DNA of 64,000 nt from Streptomyces fradiae (GTDB lineage: Bacteria; Actinomycetota; Actinomycetes; Streptomycetales; Streptomycetaceae): NCBI RefSeq assembly GCF_041270065.1, contig NZ_CP065958.1:558001-622000 (forward strand). Reading direction: 5' to 3'. This document shows positions 33,911 through 41,514 of this stretch, piece by piece (position 1 is the first letter of the stretch; every line of letters starts with the position of its first letter). Made by a program: the position numbers and the translations under genes. The notes under the pieces are model-generated. The model was given only the letters and a program-made list of their open reading frames with translations. It ran no database searches and had not been told where the DNA came from.

Positions 33911-35566
33911 CTACTCCCAGGGCCAGCGGGCGTCGCGGCCGGCGTCGAGGAGCGGGATCATGCGGAAGGCGGCGTCGGTGAGGCCGCCCATGGCGTGCCG
34001 GTTGGCGCCGCCGGAGGGCATGGCGGCCTCGCGGTAGCCGGCCATGTTCCACATGTAGACGGGGACGTCCTTCGGGATCAGGTCGTCGACCGGGGTCTCG
34101 GGCATGCCGCCGTAGCCGTGGCAGTTGGACGGCAGCCAGCCGGGCCGGGTCTGCTCGTCGGTGACGATGACGACCCGGTCGTGGCGGGCGTAGAACCGCC
34201 GGACGGCCGACGGGATGTCGGTGCCGCCGATCTGCCCGAACCGCTCGACGAGCCGCAGCACGCTGTCCCCGCGCCGGACGTCGACCTTCCGCGCCTGCTG
34301 CCCGAACTCCACGAGCGTGGGCCGCTCGGCGCGCACCGCGAGCGCGGCGCCGAACACGGCGGCCTGCTCGGCGAGGCTGATGTCCGAGCTGTTGGGCGTC
34401 GAGTAGCCGTAGCCCGGGAACATGCTGGGGCTCCGGTCGACGAGGATCAGCGTCCGGCCGGCGAGCACGGGCACGTGGGAGAGGGAGTGCCCGAGGGCCT
34501 TCTCCAGGGCGTGGCCCCAGCGCAGCGAGGGCGCCGCCTTGTACGCCGCCCAGAACCGGAACGGGAACATGCGGGAGGCGCGGACCTCGTCGGGGTCGGC
34601 GAGGCGGGCCGCGATCCGCTCGGCGACGGCGTCGGAGACGCCCGCCTTGTCGAAGTTCCGGAGGTTGCGGACCAGGGCCATCAGGCCCATGGACGGGATG
34701 ACCGCCTCCCAGGCGGCGGCGTCCATCGGGCCCTGCAGCCAGCCGGCCAGCGCCTCCCAGGTCATGCCCGCACGGGCGAGCTCGACGCGGCGCGCGGGGT
34801 CGCCGAGGACGGCGCGCCGGTCGGTGACCGGGAGCGCCATCAGGCGGGCGCGCAGGGCCAGGGTCTCCAGGGGCTCGGGGACGGTGTCGCCGCGGCCGTG
34901 ACGGCGGTCGATGGCGTGCCGGAACAGCTCGCCCTGCCACGGCTTGGCCGGGTCGGGCGCGGCGTGCACCAGCTCCAGGACGTCGCCGAAGCGGTAACTC
35001 CGCGACTCCGTATCGTACTTGAGCAGCGAGCGCTCGTCGTAGAGACGGCGGACGGCGTCCGCGACGCCGCGCTTCACCGGCTTGGGCAGCGCCCGGCCGT
35101 ACCGGGCGGTCCAGTAGCCGAGCAGCTCGCCGGGCTCGTCGGCGCGGCGCAGGACGGAGGCGACGACGCTGCGGTTCGACCAACTGCCGGTGTTGTCAGT
35201 GCCGTTGGGGTCGGTCGGGGTCGGGCAGCCCGCGTCGAGGCGTGCCTTGACGAACTCGGCGGCGCCGACGAGCGAGGCGGTCCGCATGTTGCCCTCGCCG
35301 CGCAGCCAGCGCAGCAGGCCGGCGGTCCAGGCCGGGTCCTCGACGGCGAGCCGGCGGATCAGCGCGGTGTACCGGTCGTCGCGGGCGCCGGCCTTCTCGT
35401 AGAAGGTGTCGGTGCCGACGGTGTTGGCGACGGCCAGCAGGAACAACTCGCTCTTCGCGTCGCGGAGGTGCGCGCCCGCACCCTCGTGCGTCCGGGTGCG
35501 CTCTGCCGTGGTGGTCACGGGCGAGACGGCGGACGGACGGGTGCCGCGCGCGTTGAAGCGGGCCAT
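33911..35566 (-). CDS. rsr: TROVE-domain Ro60 ortholog (Rsr)
   Basis: A 551-aa protein. Residues about 1-350 are the HEAT-like TROVE ring that binds misfolded RNA ends and Y RNA (FNARGTRPSAVSP, RDAKSELFLLAVANTVGTDTFYEKAGARDDRY, LRWLRGEGNMRTASLVGAAEFVKAR). Residues about 365-551 are a vWA-like domain with the MIDAS motif DRSPS (LILVDRSPSMFPG) and GTDIPSAVRRF. Bacterial Ro proteins act in RNA quality control and stress survival with Y RNAs. GAGGGG precedes ATG 35566. Its 5' leader contains the Y RNA-like structure at 35603-35757 on the same strand. No rtcB or pnp gene is adjacent. Confidence 0.95.
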   Translation of the reverse strand: MARFNARGTRPSAVSPVTTTAERTRTHEGAGAHLRDAKSELFLLAVANTVGTDTFYEKAGARDDRYTALIRRLAVEDPAWTAGLLRWLRGEGNMRTASLVGAAEFVKARLDAGCPTPTDPNGTDNTGSWSNRSVVASVLRRADEPGELLGYWTARYGRALPKPVKRGVADAVRRLYDERSLLKYDTESRSYRFGDVLELVHAAPDPAKPWQGELFRHAIDRRHGRGDTVPEPLETLALRARLMALPVTDRRAVLGDPARRVELARAGMTWEALAGWLQGPMDAAAWEAVIPSMGLMALVRNLRNFDKAGVSDAVAERIAARLADPDEVRASRMFPFRFWAAYKAAPSLRWGHALEKALGHSLSHVPVLAGRTLILVDRSPSMFPGYGYSTPNSSDISLAEQAAVFGAALAVRAERPTLVEFGQQARKVDVRRGDSVLRLVERFGQIGGTDIPSAVRRFYARHDRVVIVTDEQTRPGWLPSNCHGYGGMPETPVDDLIPKDVPVYMWNMAGYREAAMPSGGANRHAMGGLTDAAFRMIPLLDAGRDARWPWE

Positions 35567-35602
35567 GGGGAATCCCCTCGCGGATGGGAGGGAAGGCGAC
35601 GG

Positions 35603-35757
35603 CAGCGCCGGGGTGCCCGAGATCGGATCGGTGGGGGAACGTAGTGCTCTGGGCCGCTGAGCTACCGGCGCCCGAAGCGCCGGACGGGATTCGAACCCGC
35701 GTCTCTCCATTAACAGTGGAAGTATCCCCCGCCTGCGCACCGGGCACCCCGGCGCTG
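35603..35757 (-). ncRNA. yrlA: tRNA-mimicking Y RNA-like RNA (YrlA type, permuted tRNA)
   Basis: Reading the minus strand from 35757: a 17-nt arm (CAGCGCCGGGGTGCCCG) pairs perfectly with the arm ending at 35603. Inside is a 6-bp helix, GGGGGA (35730-35725) with TCCCCC. Then come an arm with stem TTCCA/TGGAG and loop CTGTTAA (35721-35705), spacer AGAC, T arm GCGGG-TTCGAAT-CCCGT, CCGGCGC-TTCGG-GCGCCGG (a 7-bp acceptor stem closed by a loop), TA, and D arm GCTC-AGCGGCCCA-GAGC. All tRNA arms are present with canonical sizes but in circularly permuted order, opened at the D/anticodon junction. This matches the published idea that bacterial Y RNAs mimic tRNAs. The 3' arm ends 36 nt before the rsr ATG. 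Confidence 0.85.
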
Positions 35758-35831
35758 TGCGCCTCCCGAGATCGAAAGCGGTCCACGGCGAGATTTCTCG
35801 GAAAGAAGTAGCCGCTGACCTGCGCACCGGG
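35732..35831. repeat. 13-bp direct repeat flanking the Y RNA 5' end
   Basis: CCTGCGCACCGGG occurs at 35732-35744 (inside the Y RNA 5' stem) and at 35819-35831 (upstream of the RNA), 87 bp apart. Between them lies a small hairpin CGAGA-TT-TCTCG (35789-35800). This stretch (35758-35896) otherwise shows no gene; it should hold the promoter for the RNA and rsr, but I cannot assign -35/-10 boxes. Confidence 0.6.
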
Positions 35832-35896
35832 AGGTGCTGTGGTTCCCACCGTAGTCCGTACGGAAATTGACGCCACCTAATATTCGCGGCGGCACC

Positions 35897-36643
35897 CTAG
35901 CCTTCGTCGGCGGCCGAGAGCCGGGCCAGTTCCTCGGCTGCCGATTCGGCCGCCTGGCGGGCCGACTTCAGGGCCTGCTCCAGGCGGCGGACCTCCGCCT
36001 CCGTCCGCTCGACCCGCGCCGCGGCGGCGACTCGGGCCTCCCGGGCCGCTTCCCGAGCCGCTTCACGCGCGGCCTCCCGCTCCGCTTCCTGCTCCGCCTG
36101 TCGCTTCGCCGCGCGCTCCGCCTCCCGCTTCCGTTCCGGGACAGGCAGGGCGCCCTCGTCGGGGGCGACGGCGGTGAAGTCGACGGCGGCTTCGGGGACC
36201 TTGACCAGGCGGCCGCGGGCCCATTCCTGGGCGACGTCGGGGCGGGCGAGGACGCCGTGGAGGGTCTGTTCGAGTTCGCGGAGGACGGTGTCGCTGACCG
36301 GCTGGCCGGCCTCGGCGGCGAGGTCGGCGGCCGTACGGGCGAGGGTGGCGACGAGCTGGTGCTGCTTGCGGGCGGCCTCGCGGAGACGCTCGCCGTCCAG
36401 CATCCGGTGGGCCACCCGGAGGGTCTCCCCCAGGGCGAGGAACCGTTCCGCCTCCTCCGGCCGCTCCTGGGCGAGCAGGTTCGCGGCCCACGCCGCGAGC
36501 ACCGGCCGGCGCAGCGCCGCGAGGGCCTTCGCCGTCTCCGGGTCCTTGCGGCGGCGCGCCTCGGCGACATACGCGTCCCGCGCCTCAGCGAACTCGGCGG
36601 GCCGCAGCCCGTACAGCTCCTGGGTGATCAGCTCGACGTCCAC
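35897..36643 (-). CDS. Hypothetical coiled-coil protein
   Basis: A 248-aa protein starting at GTG 36643 (VDVELITQELYGLRPAEFAEARDAYVAEARRRKDPE...), with a helical N-terminal half and a strongly charged Ala/Glu/Arg coiled coil at about 165-245 (AEREAAREAAREAAREAR, then RVERTEAEVRRLEQALKSAR). The N-terminal block (PAEFAEARDAYVAEARRRKDPETAKALAALRRPVLAAWAANLLA) is conserved-looking, but I cannot name the family. An upstream in-frame extension to 36865 runs through the divergent gene and was rejected. It lies upstream of the Y RNA/rsr unit on the same strand; a link is only positional. Confidence 0.75.
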   Translation of the reverse strand: MDVELITQELYGLRPAEFAEARDAYVAEARRRKDPETAKALAALRRPVLAAWAANLLAQERPEEAERFLALGETLRVAHRMLDGERLREAARKQHQLVATLARTAADLAAEAGQPVSDTVLRELEQTLHGVLARPDVAQEWARGRLVKVPEAAVDFTAVAPDEGALPVPERKREAERAAKRQAEQEAEREAAREAAREAAREARVAAAARVERTEAEVRRLEQALKSARQAAESAAEELARLSAADEG

Positions 36644-36791
36644 GCACCCACTCTGCGCCGCCGGGCCGGTCCCGGCGCGCCGTACGCGTCGCGCGATGGA
36701 TGCCCCGCCGGGATGATGGAGGAGACCCCGGAGGGCTTCGGGCCCGTACGGGCCCCGAGCGGCGGCGACGCGGAGGAGGGATGCGGTCCGG

Positions 36792-39005
36792 ATGAGCACG
36801 GCGGACCTGCCGGCCGGCCCGGCCCCGGTGAGCGGCCCGGCTCCGGTGAGCGGCGCGTTCGCCATGGAGGCCGGTGGACTCCTCGACGTGCTCGGGGTGG
36901 CCGCCGTGGTGCTCGACGCCCGCGGCCGGATCGTGCTGTGGAGCCCGCAGGCGGAGACCGTGTTCGGCTATTCCGCGGCCGAGGCGCTCGGCCGGCCGGC
37001 CGTGACCCTGCTGGTCGCGGAGGCGCACCGGGACGAGGTGCTCGCGCTGTTCGCCCGGGTGATGGCGGGCGGCGGCCCGTGGGCCGGGGTCTTTCCGATC
37101 CGGCGCCGGGACGGGCGTACGGTGCCCGTCGAGTTCCGCAACACGCGCCTTGAGGACGACCAGGGGCAGGCGTACGCGCTGGGGCTCGCGACCGACCGGG
37201 CGACCGTGCGCCGGGTGGAGCAGGACCTGGCTCTGTCCTCGCGGCTCGTCGCCCACTCCCCCATCGGCCTGGCCGTGCTCGACCTCGACCTCCGGTTCGT
37301 CCTGGTCAACCCGGCCCTGGAGCGGATCACCGGACTGCCCGCCACCGGGCACCTGGGGCGCGGCTTCGGGCAGGCGGTGCCGTCGCCCGACGCACCGGCG
37401 GTGGAGCGAGCGCTGCGCGAGGTCCTGGAGACCGGGGTGCCGGTGCTGTCCCGCCGGGTGCGGGGCCCGGTGCGGGAGGCCGGCCGGGACGCACCACAGG
37501 GCACGGACCGCCCGGACACCGACGAGGCGACGGCGGAGTCGGAGTCGGAGTCCGTCTGGTCGGTGTCCCTGTACCGCCTGGAGACCACCGGACGCCGGGT
37601 CGTCGGGGTCGCCGCCGCCGTCGTCGACGTCACCGAGCAGCACCGGGCGGAACGGGCGGCGGCCCGCGCCCGTAACCGGCTCGCGGTGATCGCGAGCGCC
37701 TCCGAGCGCGTCGGCACCACCCTCGACCTGGATCTGACCGCGCACGAGCTGGCGGAGCTGGTGGTGCCGGAGTTCGCCGACATCGCGGCCGTCGACGTCC
37801 TGGAGGACGTCCTCACCGGGCCCCGGCCGGGCGGCACCGACGCCTCGGGGCCCGCGGTGTTCCGGGCGCTTGCCGTGGAGACGGCGTACCCGACGGTGGC
37901 CCGCGACGCCGCCGACCCCGTCGGCGATCCGGCCCGCTACGGCGCGGAGCGGCTGGTCACCCGGTGCGCGCGGACCGGCCGGCCGGTGCTCGTCGCGCAG
38001 GTCACCGACGCCGATCTGGCGCACATCGCCCGCGACGCGACCGCCGCGGGGCTGCTGCGTGAGGCGGGCGTCCACTCGTATCTCGCGGTGCCGCTGCGCG
38101 CCCGTGGGGTGGTGCTCGGGGTGCTCGACCTGAAGCGGGCGCGCAACGCCGTGCCCTTCGACCGCGACGACGTGCTGCTCGCCGTGGAGCTGGCGGCCCG
38201 CGCGGCGGTCGCCATCGACAACGCGCGCTGGTACCGGCACCAGCAGCGGACCGCCCTCGCCCTGCAGCGGCATCTGCTGCCGCACGGCCCGGCCCGGCTC
38301 AACGGCCTCGACGCCGCCTACCGCTACCAGCCCGCCTCGGCGGCGGTCGAGGTCGGCGGGGACTGGTTCGACGCGATCCCGCTGGCCGACGGGAAGACCG
38401 CCCTGGTCGTCGGCGACGTGATGGGCAGCGGCATCAACGCCGCCGCGACCATGGGGCAGGTGCGGACCGCGGCCCGCACGCTCGCCGGGCTCGGCCTCGC
38501 GCCGTCGGTGGTGCTCACCGAGCTGGACCGCACGGTGGCCGGTCTGGACGAGATGGCCACCTGTCTGTACGCGGTGTACGACCCGGGCAGCGCCAGCTGC
38601 CGCATCGCCAACGCCGGGCATCCGCCGCCCGTCCACGTCCCGGCCGACGGACTGCCCCGCCTCCTCGACCTGTCGACCGGGGCCCCGCTGGGCGTGGGCG
38701 GTGTGCCGTTCGAGACCGAGGAGGTTCCCTTCCGGCCGGGCGATTCGCTGGTCCTGTACACCGACGGTCTGGTCGAGACCCGTGACCAGGACATCGACGT
38801 ACGGCTCGCCGCCCTCACCGCGCTCCTCGACGGGCCGCCCCGCTCCCTGGAGGAGACCTGCGACCTGCTGCTCGACGCCCTGCGCGCGCCGGACGCTCCC
38901 GACGACGTCGCCCTCCTGATCGCACGGGCGCGCCCCCTCCCCGCGAGCGGGGACGGGGACGAAGACAGCACCGAGGACGGGGCCGGGAAGGAGGGAGCGG
39001 CGTGA
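36792..39005 (+). CDS. PAS-PAS-GAF SpoIIE-type serine phosphatase
   Basis: A 737-aa cytoplasmic sensor phosphatase. PAS1 spans about 28-140 (VAAVVLDARGRIVLWSPQAETVFGYSA), PAS2 about 150-290 (PIGLAVLDLDLRFVLVNPALERITG), GAF about 300-480, and PP2C/SpoIIE about 500-720 (YQPASAAVEVGGDWFDAIPL, LVVGDVMGSGINAAATMG, ANAGHPPPVHV, LYTDGLVETR, DDVALL). The metal-binding Asp residues (GGDWFD, GDVMGxG, DDVALL) are present. Such proteins dephosphorylate anti-anti-sigma factors. Pro-Val-Ser-Gly repeats precede PAS1. GGAGGAGGG is rather far (about 13 nt) from ATG 36792. It overlaps the following paralog by GTGA. Confidence 0.93.
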   Translation: MSTADLPAGPAPVSGPAPVSGAFAMEAGGLLDVLGVAAVVLDARGRIVLWSPQAETVFGYSAAEALGRPAVTLLVAEAHRDEVLALFARVMAGGGPWAGVFPIRRRDGRTVPVEFRNTRLEDDQGQAYALGLATDRATVRRVEQDLALSSRLVAHSPIGLAVLDLDLRFVLVNPALERITGLPATGHLGRGFGQAVPSPDAPAVERALREVLETGVPVLSRRVRGPVREAGRDAPQGTDRPDTDEATAESESESVWSVSLYRLETTGRRVVGVAAAVVDVTEQHRAERAAARARNRLAVIASASERVGTTLDLDLTAHELAELVVPEFADIAAVDVLEDVLTGPRPGGTDASGPAVFRALAVETAYPTVARDAADPVGDPARYGAERLVTRCARTGRPVLVAQVTDADLAHIARDATAAGLLREAGVHSYLAVPLRARGVVLGVLDLKRARNAVPFDRDDVLLAVELAARAAVAIDNARWYRHQQRTALALQRHLLPHGPARLNGLDAAYRYQPASAAVEVGGDWFDAIPLADGKTALVVGDVMGSGINAAATMGQVRTAARTLAGLGLAPSVVLTELDRTVAGLDEMATCLYAVYDPGSASCRIANAGHPPPVHVPADGLPRLLDLSTGAPLGVGGVPFETEEVPFRPGDSLVLYTDGLVETRDQDIDVRLAALTALLDGPPRSLEETCDLLLDALRAPDAPDDVALLIARARPLPASGDGDEDSTEDGAGKEGAA

Positions 39006-41446
39006 ACGGCGTCCCGGAACCGGCGGCCCGCATCCTGCCCTTCACCGAGGGCATCGCCGGCGCGCTGGTCGACGGCCACGGGCGGGTCGCCGCCTGGACC
39101 CCGGAGGCCCGCGAGCTGCTCGGGCGGTCCGCCGCCGAGGTGGTGGGCCGTCCGGTACGGGCACTGCTCGCGGATCCAGCGGCCTGGCGCGAGCTCGTAC
39201 GGCGCTATGCGCGGGGGGCGCGGGAGGGCGAAGTGGTGCTGCGCTCCGGGCGGGGCGAGGACGTGCCGGTGGTGTTCCAGACCTTCGGCCTCAGCGACGA
39301 CGGAGCGGCCCTCGCCACGGGCGGCGCGGGGACGGGCGAGGCCGGTGCCACGGGCTGCTTCGTGCTCGTCGCACCGGCGGCGCTGGCCTCGGGCTGGTTC
39401 CAGGACCACGCGTTCATCCGCGAGCTGTTCCTCCAGGACCGGGTGGGGCTCGCCGTGTTCGATCCGGAGCTGCGGCTGCTGCGCACCAACACCCACCTCC
39501 TGCCGTACACCGGCGTGCCCGCCGACCTGCGCGCGCGCCGGCTCTCCGACTTCCTGCGGCCCGAGGACGCGGCGGGCATCGAGAACAAGCTGCGCATGGT
39601 GCTCGCGACCGGGCTGCCGCTGGTGCAGGCGGAAGAGCTGCTGCGGACCATCGAGGACCCCCGCGGCGGGGTGAACCTCGCGATCTCCGCGTTCCGGCTG
39701 CAGGATCCCAGCGGCCGGGTGCTCGGCGTGACCGCGCTCTTCACGGACGTCACCGAGACGCGCCGGGCCGCCGAACGGCTCGCCCTGCTCCACCTCGCCA
39801 CGGCGCGTGTCGGCAGTTCCCTCTCCGTCACGGACGCCGCCCGCGAACTGGCCAACGCCCTCGTGCCGGGCCTCGGCGACCTGGCGGTGGTCGAACTCGC
39901 CGACGCGGTCCCGCTCGGCGAGGAACCGGCGCCCGACGCCGAGGGACGCCTGCTCCTGCGCCGTACGGCCGTCGCTGGCCAGCCCGGTGCCTGCGAGAGC
40001 AACGGCCCCCGGACACCCGCGCCGGACGTCGTGCTCGTCGCCGTGCGCGAAGGCGAGGCCGCTCCGGCCGAGGGGCATCCCATACGGATGACCGCGCCGC
40101 TGCGGGCCCGCGGCACGCTGCTCGGGCGGCTGACGGTGGGGCGGCGGACGGCGCTCGGCCGGTACGCGGACGCGGACCGCGATCTGCTGCGGGAGATCGC
40201 CGACCGGGCGGCCCTCGCCCTGGACAACGCCCGCCGCTTCACCCGGGAGCACCGGGCGGCGGTGGGGCTCCAGCGGAGCATGCTGCCGCCGACGCAGACC
40301 CAGACGCCGGCGGTGACGACCTCCGGGGTGTATCTGCCGGCGGAGACCAGGACCGGTGTCGGCGGCGACTGGTTCGACGTGATCCCGCTGTCCTCGGCGC
40401 GGGTCGCGCTGGTCGTCGGGGACGTCGTCGGGCACGGCCTCGCGGCCACCGCCACCATGGGCCGGCTGCGCACCGCCGTACGGACCCTCGCGGACCTCGA
40501 CCTCGAACCCGACGAACTCCTCGCCCATCTCGACGACCTGGTCACCCAGCTGCTCGCGGAGCCGGAGGAGACCGGCGAGGAGGACGAGGACGCCGGGGAC
40601 GAGGACGCGGAGAGCGAGGCCGGCGAGGCCTGGCAGGTCCGCCACCCCTCGTCGCCGACCGGCGCGACCTGCGCGTACGCCGTCTACGACCCGGTCACGC
40701 GGCGCTGCACGGTGGCCTCGGCCGGGCATCCGCCGCCCGCCGTGGCGGCCCCGGACGGCTCGGTGGCGTATCTGCAGGTGGATCCCGGTCCGCCGCTGGG
40801 CGTCGGCGGGCTGCCGTTCGAGACGACGGAGGTGGAGCTGGCGCCGGGCAGTGTCCTCGCGCTCTACACGGACGGGCTGATCGAGGGGCGCGGCGGTGAT
40901 CTGGACGCCGGGATGGCCGAGCTCGCGGCCTGTCTCGCCCGGCCGGGTGCCGTGCGGCTGCCGCTGCGGGAGCTGGGGCGGGAGATCGTGGCGGGACGCC
41001 CCGCCGGCGGGCTCGCGGACGACGTGACCCTGCTGCTCGCCCGTACCCGCGAGGTGCCCGCCGAGTCCACGGCGACCTGGCAGGTCGAGGCGGATCCGGC
41101 GGCGGTCGGCGCGGTGCGGGAGGCCGCGGCGGCACAGCTGCGCGCCTGGGGCCTGGAGGAGCTGGTCTTCACCACCGAGCTGGTGCTGAGCGAGCTGGTC
41201 ACCAACGCGATCCGGTACGCGGGCGGGCCGGTCAAGGCGCGGCTCGTCCGGGCGGGCCGGCTGATCTGCGAGGTCTCCGACCCGAGCGCCACCCATCCCC
41301 GGATGCGGCGGGCGCAGCTGACGGACGAGGGCGGACGCGGGCTCTTCCTGGTGGCACAGCTGACCACGCGCTGGGGCAGCCGCTACAGCCGTACGGGCAA
41401 GACGATCTGGGGCGAGCAGGAGCTGCCGCCGCCGATCACGCGGTGA
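39002..41446 (+). CDS. PAS-GAF-SpoIIE phosphatase fused to RsbW-like ATPase kinase
   Basis: An 814-aa protein starting with GTG inside the stop of the previous gene. Order: PAS (about 15-125), second PAS-like (135-260), GAF (about 265-410), SpoIIE/PP2C (about 425-690: GVGGDWFDVIPL, VVGDVVGHGLAATATMG, ASAGHPPPAV, LYTDGLIEGR, DDVTLLLAR), and C-terminal GHKL anti-sigma kinase (about 695-814: LVLSELVTNAIRYAGGP, DEGGRGLFLVAQLTTRWG). An acidic insert (EPEETGEEDEDAGDEDAESE) interrupts the phosphatase. Carrying kinase and phosphatase in one chain makes it a self-contained partner-switch module. It ends in a strong bidirectional terminator overlapping its stop. Confidence 0.93.
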   Translation: MNGVPEPAARILPFTEGIAGALVDGHGRVAAWTPEARELLGRSAAEVVGRPVRALLADPAAWRELVRRYARGAREGEVVLRSGRGEDVPVVFQTFGLSDDGAALATGGAGTGEAGATGCFVLVAPAALASGWFQDHAFIRELFLQDRVGLAVFDPELRLLRTNTHLLPYTGVPADLRARRLSDFLRPEDAAGIENKLRMVLATGLPLVQAEELLRTIEDPRGGVNLAISAFRLQDPSGRVLGVTALFTDVTETRRAAERLALLHLATARVGSSLSVTDAARELANALVPGLGDLAVVELADAVPLGEEPAPDAEGRLLLRRTAVAGQPGACESNGPRTPAPDVVLVAVREGEAAPAEGHPIRMTAPLRARGTLLGRLTVGRRTALGRYADADRDLLREIADRAALALDNARRFTREHRAAVGLQRSMLPPTQTQTPAVTTSGVYLPAETRTGVGGDWFDVIPLSSARVALVVGDVVGHGLAATATMGRLRTAVRTLADLDLEPDELLAHLDDLVTQLLAEPEETGEEDEDAGDEDAESEAGEAWQVRHPSSPTGATCAYAVYDPVTRRCTVASAGHPPPAVAAPDGSVAYLQVDPGPPLGVGGLPFETTEVELAPGSVLALYTDGLIEGRGGDLDAGMAELAACLARPGAVRLPLRELGREIVAGRPAGGLADDVTLLLARTREVPAESTATWQVEADPAAVGAVREAAAAQLRAWGLEELVFTTELVLSELVTNAIRYAGGPVKARLVRAGRLICEVSDPSATHPRMRRAQLTDEGGRGLFLVAQLTTRWGSRYSRTGKTIWGEQELPPPITR

Positions 41447-41483
41447 CGGTCGGGGCGGCATCCGCCGTCCCGACCGTCACCGC
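41440..41483. terminator. Bidirectional terminator between phosphatase and permease genes
   Basis: Perfect 15-bp stem GCGGTGACGGTCGGG (41440-41454) and CCCGACCGTCACCGC (41469-41483), with a small inner GCGG/CCGC hairpin. The phosphatase stop codon is inside the left arm. It serves both convergent genes. Confidence 0.88.
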
Positions 41484-41514
41484 GTGACTCCGTCGCTCCG
41501 AGGCTCGCGCCGGG

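Noticed and set aside
35583..35640. The 17-bp stem as a simple rsr attenuator/terminator
   Set aside because: The arms are 121 nt apart and enclose a complete tRNA-like fold, with no U-tract, so a structural RNA explains it better. Attenuation in addition is not excluded.
35641..35700. Ordinary tRNA gene suggested by GGGTTCGAATCCCGT and TAGCTCAGCGG
   Set aside because: The T arm precedes the D arm, and the acceptor halves are adjacent and joined by a 5-nt loop, so no linear tRNA can form. The permuted arrangement within a long hairpin fits a Y RNA instead.
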